Shown here: one piece after another, positions 1 to 5,548 of the stretch
Position numbering within the stretch: the first letter of the stretch is position 1
How the letters are laid out: every line of letters starts with the position of its first letter
Source: Gammaproteobacteria bacterium
GTDB taxonomy: Bacteria; Pseudomonadota; Gammaproteobacteria; UBA6429; Thiohalophilaceae
NCBI GenBank assembly: GCA_029880425.1
Contig: JAOUOK010000152.1
Coordinates: forward strand, 1 to 5,553
DNA: 5,553 nucleotides
Direction: 5' to 3'
The notes under the pieces: model-generated
Told to the model about the DNA's origin: nothing
Database searches by the model: none
The model's input: only the letters and a program-made list of their open reading frames with translations
Made by a program: the position numbers and the translations under genes

Positions 1-685
1 GCATAATCCCCGGACGATTCCAGTTAGCGTGGCTTTGAGGCCAGCCTAAAATCCCTGCAGAGTTTGCAATACTGGTTTCATCAACGGATAAACCTTCAAT
101 ACTTTTATAAAAAACATCAAGTTGTTTTAATGTTTTGTCATCATGTTTATCATCGGCATTGGCGAGATGCGTCATTAACTTAACGGGAAGTTTAATTACT
201 TGATTTTTCTCTAAACGTTGACAGATATTTTTTATATCATCAGGATTAAAACCTAAACGATGCATACCGGTATCAACCTTAACCCAGATCGTAATGGCAT
301 CACCTTTTGCTTGTTCAAGTAAAGCAAGCTGAGTCTCATGATGAATAACGCATTCGAGTTGATACTCGCGAACCAGGTTAAGTTCTTCTTCTGAGGTAAA
401 ACCTTCAAGTAACAGGATCGGTTTGCTAATCCCTGCTCCACGGAGTTCGACTGCTTCACTCATACGCGCAACAGCAAAGGCATCCGCTTCGGTTAAAGCG
501 TTGGCAATATTCAGCATGCCATGGCCATAAGCATTTGCTTTTATCACTGCGATAAGTTTCGAACCAGGAGACGATTCTTTAGCGATCGATAAATTATGCC
601 GACAGGCGGACAGATTGATTACAGCTTTTGTAGTACCAGCTATAGCTGATGTTGTGGTGTTTGAATTCATCCCGTTCGAACTCAT
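1..685 (-). CDS. alr: Alanine racemase, N-terminal part (runs off the left edge)
   Basis: Alr is a cytoplasmic PLP enzyme that interconverts L- and D-alanine, supplying D-Ala for peptidoglycan. I translated 228 codons from the ATG at 685 with no stop or frameshift. The PLP-lysine motif VIKANAYGHG is present with the Schiff-base Lys at residue 49. Further family signatures are WVKVDTGMHRLGF, LMTHLANADD, NSAGIL and, at the window edge, NRPGIM. The C-terminal domain with the second catalytic residue (Tyr) lies outside the window; E. coli Alr is about 359 residues. The active-site Lys is near residue 34 in E. coli, so this start gives about 15 extra residues, rich in Ser, Thr and Asn, with no signal-peptide character. 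An in-frame ATG at 670 (Met6) is a possible alternative start. The 685 start is preferred because of a GAGG at proper spacing and the ATGA overlap with the dnaB stop. The identity is secure. Whether it is the biosynthetic (alr) or catabolic (dadX) paralogue is inferred from the dnaB linkage. Confidence 0.95.
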   Translation of the reverse strand, partial: MSSNGMNSNTTTSAIAGTTKAVINLSACRHNLSIAKESSPGSKLIAVIKANAYGHGMLNIANALTEADAFAVARMSEAVELRGAGISKPILLLEGFTSEEELNLVREYQLECVIHHETQLALLEQAKGDAITIWVKVDTGMHRLGFNPDDIKNICQRLEKNQVIKLPVKLMTHLANADDKHDDKTLKQLDVFYKSIEGLSVDETSIANSAGILGWPQSHANWNRPGIM

Positions 686-699
686 TCATAGTCCTCACC
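682..699 (-). promoter_or_regulatory. dnaB stop/alr start overlap (ATGA) with alr ribosome binding site
   Basis: The alr ATG (685-683) shares bases with the dnaB TGA (684-682). A GAGG at 696-693, inside the last dnaB codons, lies 7 bases before the ATG. This arrangement favours translational coupling and supports the 685 start over the in-frame ATG at 670. Confidence 0.7.
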
Positions 700-2091
700 A
701 TAACCACCCGAGTTAGTATGATTTTCAAAGCGGGTATATTGGCCAAGGAAAGTCAGGCGTGCCATACCAATCGGGCCATTACGTTGTTTACCGATAATAA
801 TTTCTGCCGTGCCTTTATCAGGACTATCTTCGTTATAAACCTGGTCACGATAAATAAAGATAATTAAATCCGCATCCTGCTCAATCGCACCCGACTCACG
901 TAAGTCAGACATAACAGGACGTTTATTAGGTCGTTGTTCAAGACTACGGTTCAACTGGGATAATGCCAGTACAGGTACACCCAGTTCTTTCGCTAAACCC
1001 TTTAATGAGCGTGATATTTCAGAAATTTCTGTTGCCCTGTTTTCACCACTACTCCTGGCAGACTGCATCAATTGAAGGTAATCAATAACAATCATACCCA
1101 AACCATGTTCACGCATAATGCGTCTTGCACGGGCACGAACTTCCATCGGGTTCAGGCCAGGCGTATCGTCAATAAAAATGGGGGCATCGTTTAATATACC
1201 GACCGCGGAGGTTAACCGTGGCCAGTCGGCATCTTCGAGTTTGCCTGTACGTATTTTATTAGAATCAATCCGACCCAGTGATGCCATCATCCGCATCACC
1301 AACTGGTCACCTGGCATTTCCATACTGAAAACGGCAACAGGTTGTTTATGTTTTATCGCGGCATTCTCAACCAGGTTCATAACAAACGAGGTTTTACCCA
1401 TTGACGGTCGACCGGCAATAATTACCAGGTCAGATTTTTGCAAACCTGATGTCATATTATCAAAATCGTCAAAACCCGTTGGGATGCCCGTATAAGCCGT
1501 ATCACTTTGATACAAGGTATCAATACGGTCAACCGCTTTGACTAATAAGTCTTTTATATTTTGGTAGCCGCCACCAGAACGGGCACCTTGCTCGGCAATA
1601 TCAAATACTTTACTTTCTGCCTCATCCAAGATTTCAGCACTGGTACGTCCTTCCGGGTTATAGGCCGATTCAGCAATATCCGTTGAAACACGTATCAACT
1701 GGCGTAATACCGAACGTTCACGAACAATTTTTGCATATGATTTTATATTTGCCGCAGTCGGGGTATTTTTTGCCAATGAGCCCAGGTAACTTAAGCCACC
1801 CACGTTATTAAGCTCATTATACGAATCCAGCCATTCAGAAAGCGTTACAACATCGTACGGTTCACTTTCTTCAGCTAATGAATAAATTGCCCTGAAAATC
1901 AGGCGATGATCTTTTCGATAGAAATCACCTTCAGTAACCACGTCAGAGACCTGGTCCCAGGTACTGTTATCGATCATTAATCCACCTAAGACAGCCTGTT
2001 CGGCTTCAAGTGAATACGGTGGCAACTTCAGAGCTTCGGCTGAACGGTCATCGGAATAAGAATCTGGATATGGAGGTGCAACTTCTTGCAT
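682..2091 (-). CDS. dnaB: Replicative DNA helicase DnaB
   Basis: DnaB is the homohexameric helicase that unwinds the replication fork 5' to 3' on the lagging strand, loaded by DnaC- or DciA-type partners and contacting the DnaG primase. The protein has 469 residues, against 471 in E. coli. The N-terminal helical domain spans about residues 22-125 (LPPYSLEAEQAVLGGLM at its start), followed by a linker to about 195 and a RecA-like C-terminal domain to about 458. Visible motifs are Walker A GRPSMGKT (227-234), the catalytic-Glu strand FSMEMP (Glu258), Walker B MIVIDYLQLM (333-342, Asp337), ALSQLNRSLEQR (376-387), DLRESGAIEQDAD (396-408) and the Lys/Arg-finger segment GKQRNGP (434-440). No intein interrupts it. 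The start ATG at 2091 has AGGA 4 bases upstream. It is separated from rplI by a terminator and a 268-base gap, so it probably has its own promoter. It is followed directly by alr. Confidence 0.98.
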   Translation of the reverse strand: MQEVAPPYPDSYSDDRSAEALKLPPYSLEAEQAVLGGLMIDNSTWDQVSDVVTEGDFYRKDHRLIFRAIYSLAEESEPYDVVTLSEWLDSYNELNNVGGLSYLGSLAKNTPTAANIKSYAKIVRERSVLRQLIRVSTDIAESAYNPEGRTSAEILDEAESKVFDIAEQGARSGGGYQNIKDLLVKAVDRIDTLYQSDTAYTGIPTGFDDFDNMTSGLQKSDLVIIAGRPSMGKTSFVMNLVENAAIKHKQPVAVFSMEMPGDQLVMRMMASLGRIDSNKIRTGKLEDADWPRLTSAVGILNDAPIFIDDTPGLNPMEVRARARRIMREHGLGMIVIDYLQLMQSARSSGENRATEISEISRSLKGLAKELGVPVLALSQLNRSLEQRPNKRPVMSDLRESGAIEQDADLIIFIYRDQVYNEDSPDKGTAEIIIGKQRNGPIGMARLTFLGQYTRFENHTNSGGYGEDYE

Positions 2092-2110
2092 GCGTTCCTG
2101 GTCTCTTTAT

Positions 2111-2156
2111 CTATATAAAATATCTAAATAGCTAAAATACTGTGATAAACCTGCAA
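2111..2156 (-). promoter_or_regulatory. Possible dnaB promoter region (weak)
   Basis: The AT-rich stretch 20-65 bases before dnaB is where a promoter is expected after the upstream terminator. The best pair I can see is TTATCA (2148-2143) and GATATT (2124-2119) with an 18-base spacer, 4 of 6 matches each to the sigma70 consensus. Another possible -35 (TTGCAG, 2156-2151) has only poor -10 partners. The exact boxes are a guess. Confidence 0.25.
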
Positions 2157-2194
2157 CCTGTTATTTTTATTTGTTTGGCAGGGTAATGCTGAAC

Positions 2195-2243
2195 TTGAAG
2201 AATATCACACTCCCCCGGACAAGAAGCGGGCATTTTTCTTCAA
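2195..2243. repeat. 8-base inverted repeat in the dnaB upstream region
   Basis: TTGAAGAA at 2195-2202 is mirrored by TTCTTCAA at 2236-2243, with 33 bases between the arms. The spacer is locally GC-rich (a run of C and G around 2211-2230) in an otherwise AT-rich gap. It could be an operator-like site or a long-loop RNA hairpin upstream of dnaB. An 8-base match in such AT-rich DNA may also be chance. Confidence 0.3.
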
Positions 2244-2246
2244 TTT

Positions 2247-2285
2247 AAATAAAAAATGGCTGGTTAAAAATTAACCAGCCATTTT
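2247..2285 (-). terminator. Rho-independent terminator after rplI
   Basis: On the minus strand the arm at 2285-2271 pairs perfectly with the arm at 2267-2253: 15 base pairs with the core TGGCTGG/CCAGCCA and a 3-base loop (a larger loop if the terminal A-T pairs open). It is followed at once by a T-rich tract (TTTTTTATTT, running past 2247). This is the expected end of the rpsF-rpsR-DUF2232-rplI transcript, 75 bases after the rplI stop. On the plus strand the stem is followed by only four T, and no plus-strand gene is present. Confidence 0.9.
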
Positions 2286-2318
2286 AAGATACTTACTGAT
2301 AAGTGCATCTAAACTTAC

Positions 2319-2343
2319 TTTTTAGTTGCATCGCAACTAAAAA
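2319..2343 (-). repeat. Perfect hairpin just after rplI
   Basis: The sequence TTTTTAGTTGC at 2319-2329 is the exact reverse complement of 2333-2343, giving an 11-bp stem with a 3-base loop. In the transcript it begins 17 bases after the rplI stop and is followed by GTAAG rather than a U tract, so it is not a classic terminator. A role as a 3' stabilising stem upstream of the main terminator is plausible but inferred. Confidence 0.6.
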
Positions 2344-2359
2344 CAGGTTTAGTGGCAGT

Positions 2360-2806
2360 TTATTCAGCTTCAACGATAAGTTGAATATTTTGAGCAACAT
2401 CTGAATGTAACTGGAAAGTCACTTCGTACTCACCGATGTTACGAATTGCTTCTGGCAAAGATACTTCACGGCGTTCAACTTCAATGCCTGCGGCTGATGC
2501 GGCATCAACAATATCAGAAACACCGATTGAACCAAATAATTTTCCTTCATCACCTGCATTTGCTTTGATAGTGATGTTACCTACCGCAGCAATCGCTTCA
2601 GCACGTGTTTTCGCAGCAGCTAAAACTTCAGCAGCAGCTTTTTCAAGTTCAGCACGACGTGCTTCGAACTCAGCAATGTTTGCTTCATTTGCTGGTACAG
2701 CTTTTTTACCTGGTACCAGGAAGTTACGACCGTAACCTGCTTTTACTGTTACACGATCACCCAGGTTTCCAAGGTTAGCAACTCTTTCTAATAGAATGAC
2801 TTCCAT
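2360..2806 (-). CDS. rplI: 50S ribosomal protein bL9
   Basis: bL9 binds 23S rRNA near the base of the L1 stalk and reaches away from the large subunit; it affects frame maintenance and ribosome spacing. The 148 residues match the usual length (149 in E. coli). The N-terminal domain (about 1-47) shows [19 protein letters not shown] followed by [12 protein letters not shown]. The long connecting helix (about 45-75) is Ala-, Glu- and Arg-rich ([17 protein letters not shown]). The C-terminal domain (about 78-148) contains [12 protein letters not shown] and ends in a Glu-rich tail. The ATG at 2806 is preceded by GAGGG (2818-2814) with 7 bases between. It is the last gene of the ribosomal operon, 36 bases after the DUF2232 gene, and is followed by a hairpin and a strong terminator. 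Confidence 0.98.
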   Translation of the reverse strand: MEVILLERVANLGNLGDRVTVKAGYGRNFLVPGKKAVPANEANIAEFEARRAELEKAAAEVLAAAKTRAEAIAAVGNITIKANAGDEGKLFGSIGVSDIVDAASAAGIEVERREVSLPEAIRNIGEYEVTFQLHSDVAQNIQLIVEAE

Positions 2807-2842
2807 TTTAATACCCTCAATTACTTTTTATTTAAGTAAACT

Positions 2843-3769
2843 TTAATTCAAATCATCTTGTGCTTTTGCACATAAACGAAAACGTAAATTCAACCAATTA
2901 TCTAACAAACCAATTAAAGCAACTAACAACAATCCAACCGCTCCATGTTGTAAGGTAAAGAGCATAATTAAATATACTCCAATCAACAATGATGGGTTCA
3001 ATTTGCACTTGGCGACAAGGCCATGAATAACCGCCAGGCCCTGAAACATCATTAAAACAATCACGATAAAAAACAGGTTTAAAAACATTTCATTCGTGCT
3101 TGCAATTGCAAATATACTAATTACCAAAGCAATACTTGCCGCTACCGCCCCGAAACGTAACTGGCGAAACTCCTGTGCAAACCCACCCGGGTTATACAAC
3201 ACGGCTTGCCACCAACGTGCCAGTAACAAACTTGCCGTCTGTATGGCTAAAAACATGGCTAATGCTGATCCGGTCAAAACCTTTGACATAAAGTGCCACA
3301 GCTTTTCAGCCTCTGGCCCTTCCTGGATCTTCATACCTGCTTCATTTAGCATTGGTATAAGCTGTTCATTTATTACTTTGTGCCAATGTACCGCTGGATC
3401 AGTAAAAGTATAAAACCCTAATACCAGCAAACCACTTATTGTTGCAGCTACAACTATAGCGAGTGACATTGACTGCCGGGTTATCACGACACTGGCCAAA
3501 AACCAGGCCGGTAACCAGAACTTTAATGCCAACTCCATGCCTATCGCGACTTGGTTAAGTGTTATGCCGGTAAATACAGTCAATACAACTGTTGCGACAA
3601 AAAGACTCTTCAAACCTTCGCGATAACCATGAACCAGTGTTACCAGGGCAACACCGGCTGTTGTAAAAATTGCTAAGGGTGAAACGATCAGTGATAACAC
3701 TGCCAGCGTGGCAATACTCCCAATCGCCTGTACCCGGCCACGCATCATAAATCTTGCTAACGCCTGCAT
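2843..3769 (-). CDS. Multi-spanning membrane protein, DUF2232/YybS-like, function unknown
   Basis: This 308-residue protein is strongly hydrophobic. By eye it has about 8-9 membrane segments, near residues 15-48 (probably two), 53-72, 82-97, 101-122, 164-186, 207-224, 228-250 and 260-293 (probably two). The main soluble loop is about 123-163, with His, Glu and Lys residues (PAVHWHKVINEQL, GMKIQEGPEAEKLWHF). The N terminus is basic (MMRGRVQ) and the C terminus is a short charged tail. There is no cleavable signal peptide and no recognisable catalytic motif. The position between rpsR and rplI is where Pseudomonas carries an uncharacterised membrane protein, and in Bacillus the DUF2232 protein YybS also lies close to rplI. 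I assign the family from this context and the hydrophobic pattern, not from a profile search. The ATG at 3769 has AGGA 8 bases upstream. It is 52 bases from rpsR and 36 from rplI, so it is co-transcribed with ribosomal genes. Confidence 0.8.
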   Translation of the reverse strand: MQALARFMMRGRVQAIGSIATLAVLSLIVSPLAIFTTAGVALVTLVHGYREGLKSLFVATVVLTVFTGITLNQVAIGMELALKFWLPAWFLASVVITRQSMSLAIVVAATISGLLVLGFYTFTDPAVHWHKVINEQLIPMLNEAGMKIQEGPEAEKLWHFMSKVLTGSALAMFLAIQTASLLLARWWQAVLYNPGGFAQEFRQLRFGAVAASIALVISIFAIASTNEMFLNLFFIVIVLMMFQGLAVIHGLVAKCKLNPSLLIGVYLIMLFTLQHGAVGLLLVALIGLLDNWLNLRFRLCAKAQDDLN

Positions 3770-3780
3770 GGCTTAATTCC

Positions 3781-3812
3781 TTTAGTTCGCCAAATAAACT
3801 GGACTAACTAAA
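3781..3812 (-). repeat. Inverted repeat between rpsR and the membrane-protein gene
   Basis: TTTAGTT at 3781-3787 is mirrored by AACTAAA at 3806-3812, and CCA/TGG (3790-3792 and 3800-3802) can pair inside it. In the transcript this hairpin lies between the rpsR stop and the ribosome binding site of the next gene, and it touches the AAAGGA of that site. It might dampen translation of the membrane protein relative to bS18. It has no U tract, so it is not a simple terminator. Confidence 0.35.
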
Positions 3813-3821
3813 ATGACTCTC

Positions 3822-4049
3822 TTAATCGTGAGAATCAGTGTATGGCAATAACGCGATATAACGTGCGCGTTTAACAGCTGTAGCCAACTGACGTTGGTAA
3901 CGTGCTTTTGTACCTGTAATACGGCTTGGTACAATTTTGCCACTTTCAGTAACATTAGCTTTTAATGTAGCTAAGTCTTTGTAATCAATCTCTTCAACTT
4001 TATCTGCAGTAAAACGACAGAATTTTCTACGACGGAAATGACGTGCCAT
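3822..4049 (-). CDS. rpsR: 30S ribosomal protein bS18
   Basis: bS18 binds the platform of the 30S subunit as a heterodimer with bS6. The protein has 75 residues, the same as in E. coli, and is nearly collinear with it. The basic N terminus [13 protein letters not shown] is followed by [11 protein letters not shown], the highly conserved [14 protein letters not shown], and a C-terminal helix [23 protein letters not shown]. The ATG at 4049 has AGGAG (4061-4057) 7 bases upstream. It lies 38 bases after rpsF with no room for priB, the single-strand DNA-binding primosome gene found here in enterics. It is expected to share the promoter and the leader control of rpsF. Confidence 0.98.
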   Translation of the reverse strand: MARHFRRRKFCRFTADKVEEIDYKDLATLKANVTESGKIVPSRITGTKARYQRQLATAVKRARYIALLPYTDSHD

Positions 4050-4087
4050 CTTTCGGCTCCTATTCTAAATTTGGTTATGAGTACCGC

Positions 4088-4510
4088 TTATTCAGCAGCA
4101 TCTTCTTCTGATGCATCTGCTTCTTCAGCTTCTGCAACTGGTTCTTCTTCACTCTTAGCAGGACGTTCATCACGGCCTCGGCTATCACGCTCATCTGACT
4201 GAGCCATAGGTGAAGCTTCTGTAATCGCAGCTTTGCGACGAATAACCAGGTTACGTAAAACAGCATCATTAAAACGGAAACCATTTTCGAGCTCATCTAA
4301 TGTGGCTTGATCACATTCAATGTTCATCATTACATAATGAGCTTTGTGGATTTTCTGGATTTGGTAAGCCAGTTGACGGCGTCCCCAATCTTCTAAACGA
4401 TGGATAGTTCCCTTTGCGTCTTCGATCAGTTTTTTATAACGATCGATCATCGCTGGAACCTGTTCACTTTGGTCAGGGTGGACCAAAAACACGATCTCAT
4501 AGTGTCTCAT
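4088..4510 (-). CDS. rpsF: 30S ribosomal protein bS6
   Basis: bS6 pairs with bS18 on the platform of the 30S subunit. The protein has 140 residues. The ferredoxin-like RNA-binding domain covers about residues 1-95: [41 protein letters not shown], and [15 protein letters not shown]. From about residue 96 the tail is a disordered, charged extension rich in Glu, Asp and Ala, ending EEDAAE. It is a little longer than in E. coli, where the bS6 C terminus is extended with glutamates by RimK; whether that happens here cannot be seen. The ATG at 4510 has GAGGAG (4520-4515) 4 bases upstream. It is the first gene of the rpsF-rpsR-DUF2232-rplI operon, with its own promoter and structured leader upstream. 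Confidence 0.98.
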   Translation of the reverse strand: MRHYEIVFLVHPDQSEQVPAMIDRYKKLIEDAKGTIHRLEDWGRRQLAYQIQKIHKAHYVMMNIECDQATLDELENGFRFNDAVLRNLVIRRKAAITEASPMAQSDERDSRGRDERPAKSEEEPVAEAEEADASEEDAAE

Positions 4511-4555
4511 AGCGCTCCTCGTGGCTATTGAGCCTCCCGTTCGTTGCGGTGAGGC
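4508..4555 (-). promoter_or_regulatory. Structured rpsF leader, candidate S6:S18 autoregulatory element
   Basis: In the transcript GCCUC (4555-4551) pairs with GAGGC (4536-4532), and CCG (4549-4547) can pair with CGG (4539-4537), leaving one bulged A and a 7-base loop. The ACCG after the first stem resembles the CCG-containing bulge known from S6:S18 leader RNAs. Downstream, AUAGC (4528-4524) can pair with GCUAU (4513-4509), which holds the first two bases of the start codon and encloses the GAGGAG ribosome binding site in its loop. A third pairing, GGCU with AGCC (4535-4532 and 4527-4524), competes with both. This layout suits translational feedback by bS6:bS18. The pairing is seen in the sequence; the family assignment is by analogy. 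Confidence 0.6.
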
Positions 4556-4604
4556 AAGGAGTTAAACGAATTGTCACTGGCTTTTATTTGAGCAAAGTCA
4601 GCAA

Positions 4605-4640
4605 GGCGGCGATTTTACTGAAAACGAGCAGAAGGTACAA
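4605..4640 (-). promoter_or_regulatory. sigma70-type promoter of the rpsF operon
   Basis: TTGTAC (4640-4635) and TAAAAT (4617-4612) are separated by exactly 17 bases. The -10 box matches the consensus at 5 of 6 positions and the -35 at 3 of 6, including the TTG core. The seven bases after the -10 box are CGCCGCC, a GC-rich discriminator typical of stringently controlled ribosomal promoters. The start would fall near 4605, giving a leader of about 95 bases before rpsF. Confidence 0.75.
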
Positions 4641-4675
4641 GGAAAATGGGCTAAATACTGGAAAAATCAGGCAAT

Positions 4676-5437
4676 TTAGTTATTTTTAGGGAGACGCTGG
4701 CGCACGGCTTCGTATAAACAGACCCCGGCACTCACAGACACGTTCAGGCTCTGCACCGTACCCAACATGGGTAATTTCACCAGGGCATCGCAGTTTTCCG
4801 CGGTCAGGCGCCGTAACCCCTTACCTTCTGCTCCCAAAACCAGTGCCAGCGGCCCGCTTAAATCAGCCTGGTAGATATCCTGCTCCGTATCCAGTGATGT
4901 GCCGATCATCCAGATACCCGTTTGCTGCAAATCTCGCATGGTGCGGGCAAGGTTGGTCACCTGTATAAATGGCACCGTTTCAGCTGCACCACAGGCCACC
5001 TTGCGGACCACCGCTGTCAGACCCGAGGCCTTGTCTTTAGGTGCGATTACCGCGTGTACCCCCGCAGCATCGGCCGTTCTCAGGCATGCACCGAGGTTAT
5101 GTGGATCCTGTACCCCATCTAAAATAAGTAAAAAAGGAGGGATATCGAGGTTATCAATTAACTGCTTTAAATCTTTTTCATTACCGGCAGGGACATCCTT
5201 ACTCAGAGCAATAACACCCTGGTGGTTAGCATTCTCACCGACCAGTTTATTCAGGACATCCGTTTTAACACGTTCAGGTTTGATATTGGCATCATGAGCC
5301 AGTTGTAATAATTTTTTTGCCTTGGCATCACGACGTGAATTTTCTATCCAGACACGGGACACCAGTTCAGGTTCACGTTCAAGCACGGCCTGTACGGCAT
5401 GCATGCCATAAACATAATGAGACTTAGACTCTGCCAT
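4676..5437 (-). CDS. rlmB: 23S rRNA (guanosine-2'-O-)-methyltransferase RlmB
   Basis: RlmB methylates the 2'-O of G2251 (E. coli numbering) in the 23S rRNA peptidyl-transferase P loop, using S-adenosylmethionine. It is a SpoU-family (SPOUT, trefoil-knot) dimer. The protein has 253 residues, against 243 in E. coli. The N-terminal substrate-binding domain (about 6-80) begins HYVYGMHAVQAVLE. The catalytic domain shows motif 1 LDGVQDPHNLGACLRTADAAG (Asn114, Arg120), motif 2 LVLGAEGKGLRR (199-210, Glu204) and motif 3 LPMLGTVQSLNVSVSAGVCLYEA (222-244, Asn232). The ATG at 5437 lies 6 bases after the upstream Lys-rich frame, so the genes are probably coupled. No clear ribosome binding site is seen, only A-rich sequence. 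The C-terminal half is richer in G and C than the other genes (see findings). A separate promoter for rpsF begins just after its stop. Confidence 0.96.
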   Translation of the reverse strand: MAESKSHYVYGMHAVQAVLEREPELVSRVWIENSRRDAKAKKLLQLAHDANIKPERVKTDVLNKLVGENANHQGVIALSKDVPAGNEKDLKQLIDNLDIPPFLLILDGVQDPHNLGACLRTADAAGVHAVIAPKDKASGLTAVVRKVACGAAETVPFIQVTNLARTMRDLQQTGIWMIGTSLDTEQDIYQADLSGPLALVLGAEGKGLRRLTAENCDALVKLPMLGTVQSLNVSVSAGVCLYEAVRQRLPKNN

Positions 5438-5544
5438 CAGTATTTATTTTTTCTTCTTTTTAACTTTCTTTTTCGCAGCCAGTTTTTTCTTGGCTTTTTT
5501 ATTCAGTTTCTTTTTACTGTGTCTCAGGCGTTTGCCATCAGTAT
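5432..5544. repeat. 12-base direct repeat covering the rlmB start
   Basis: TGCCATCAGTAT occurs at 5432-5443 and again at 5533-5544, 101 bases apart. On the minus strand both copies read ATACTGATGGCA: one is the rlmB start (ATG GCA), the other holds an ATG at 5538 that opens only four codons before a TGA at 5524. The repeat is exact; its meaning is uncertain. Confidence 0.6.
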
Positions 5545-5548
5545 CTCT
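5444..5548 (-). CDS. Lys-rich C-terminal tail, probably the 3' end of rnr (RNase R), frame unresolved
   Basis: The minus strand is open for 34 codons before a TAA at 5446-5444. It starts RDTDGKRLRHSKKKLNKK and ends KVKKKKK; 17 of the 34 residues are Lys. RNase R, a processive 3'-5' exoribonuclease of RNA turnover and rRNA quality control, ends in a basic Lys-rich tail, and rnr usually lies directly upstream of rlmB in Gammaproteobacteria. That makes this its likely 3' end. The difficulty is that the same frame is closed by a TAA at 5551-5549, and no ATG, GTG or TTG start lies inside. The other two frames also close, at TGA 5540-5538 and TGA 5526-5524. A one-base gain in the A run at 5550-5548 would join this tail to the frame that enters from the edge. 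It may therefore be a frameshifted or mis-sequenced rnr end, or non-coding A-rich DNA after an earlier rnr stop. No gene symbol is given because too little is visible. Confidence 0.45.
   Translation of the reverse strand, partial: RDTDGKRLRHSKKKLNKKAKKKLAAKKKVKKKKK

Noticed and set aside
253..459. A 68-codon minus-strand open frame inside alr
   Set aside because: It is a different frame of the alr coding strand; the alr frame carries all the family motifs.
1118..1495. A 125-codon plus-strand open frame opposite dnaB
   Set aside because: It is antisense to the conserved helicase domain, resembles no family I know, and its length is explained by codon constraint on the other strand. The same holds for the plus-strand frames opposite rplI, the membrane gene and rlmB.
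682..2091. Possible intein or inserted domain in dnaB
   Set aside because: DnaB is a known intein host, but this protein has the normal length and uninterrupted Walker A and B regions.
2141..2150. DnaA-box-like TTTATCACA on the minus strand upstream of dnaB
   Set aside because: It lacks one base of the TTATCCACA consensus and stands alone, with no cluster of boxes, so there is no support for an origin or DnaA control.
4050..4087. Possible priB between rpsF and rpsR
   Set aside because: The gap is 38 bases and holds only the rpsR ribosome binding site. priB is typical of this position in enterics and some relatives, not in all Gammaproteobacteria.
381..4260. Frequent ACCAGG/CCTGGT words through the window, considered as an uptake or recombination signal
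   Set aside because: They fall mostly inside coding regions, where they read as common Leu-Val or Pro-Gly codon pairs on the minus strand. There is no long constant core beyond six bases.
4075..4296. A 73-codon minus-strand open frame starting [13 protein letters not shown] inside rpsF
   Set aside because: It overlaps the clearly real bS6 coding sequence in another frame, and its composition (Met- and Lys-rich, low complexity) looks like a frame shadow.
4651..4679. CTAAAT/ATTTAG inverted repeat across the rlmB stop as a terminator
   Set aside because: Only 6 outer and 3 inner pairs with mismatches between, and no T tract after it on the minus strand; it overlaps the end of the coding sequence and is probably chance.
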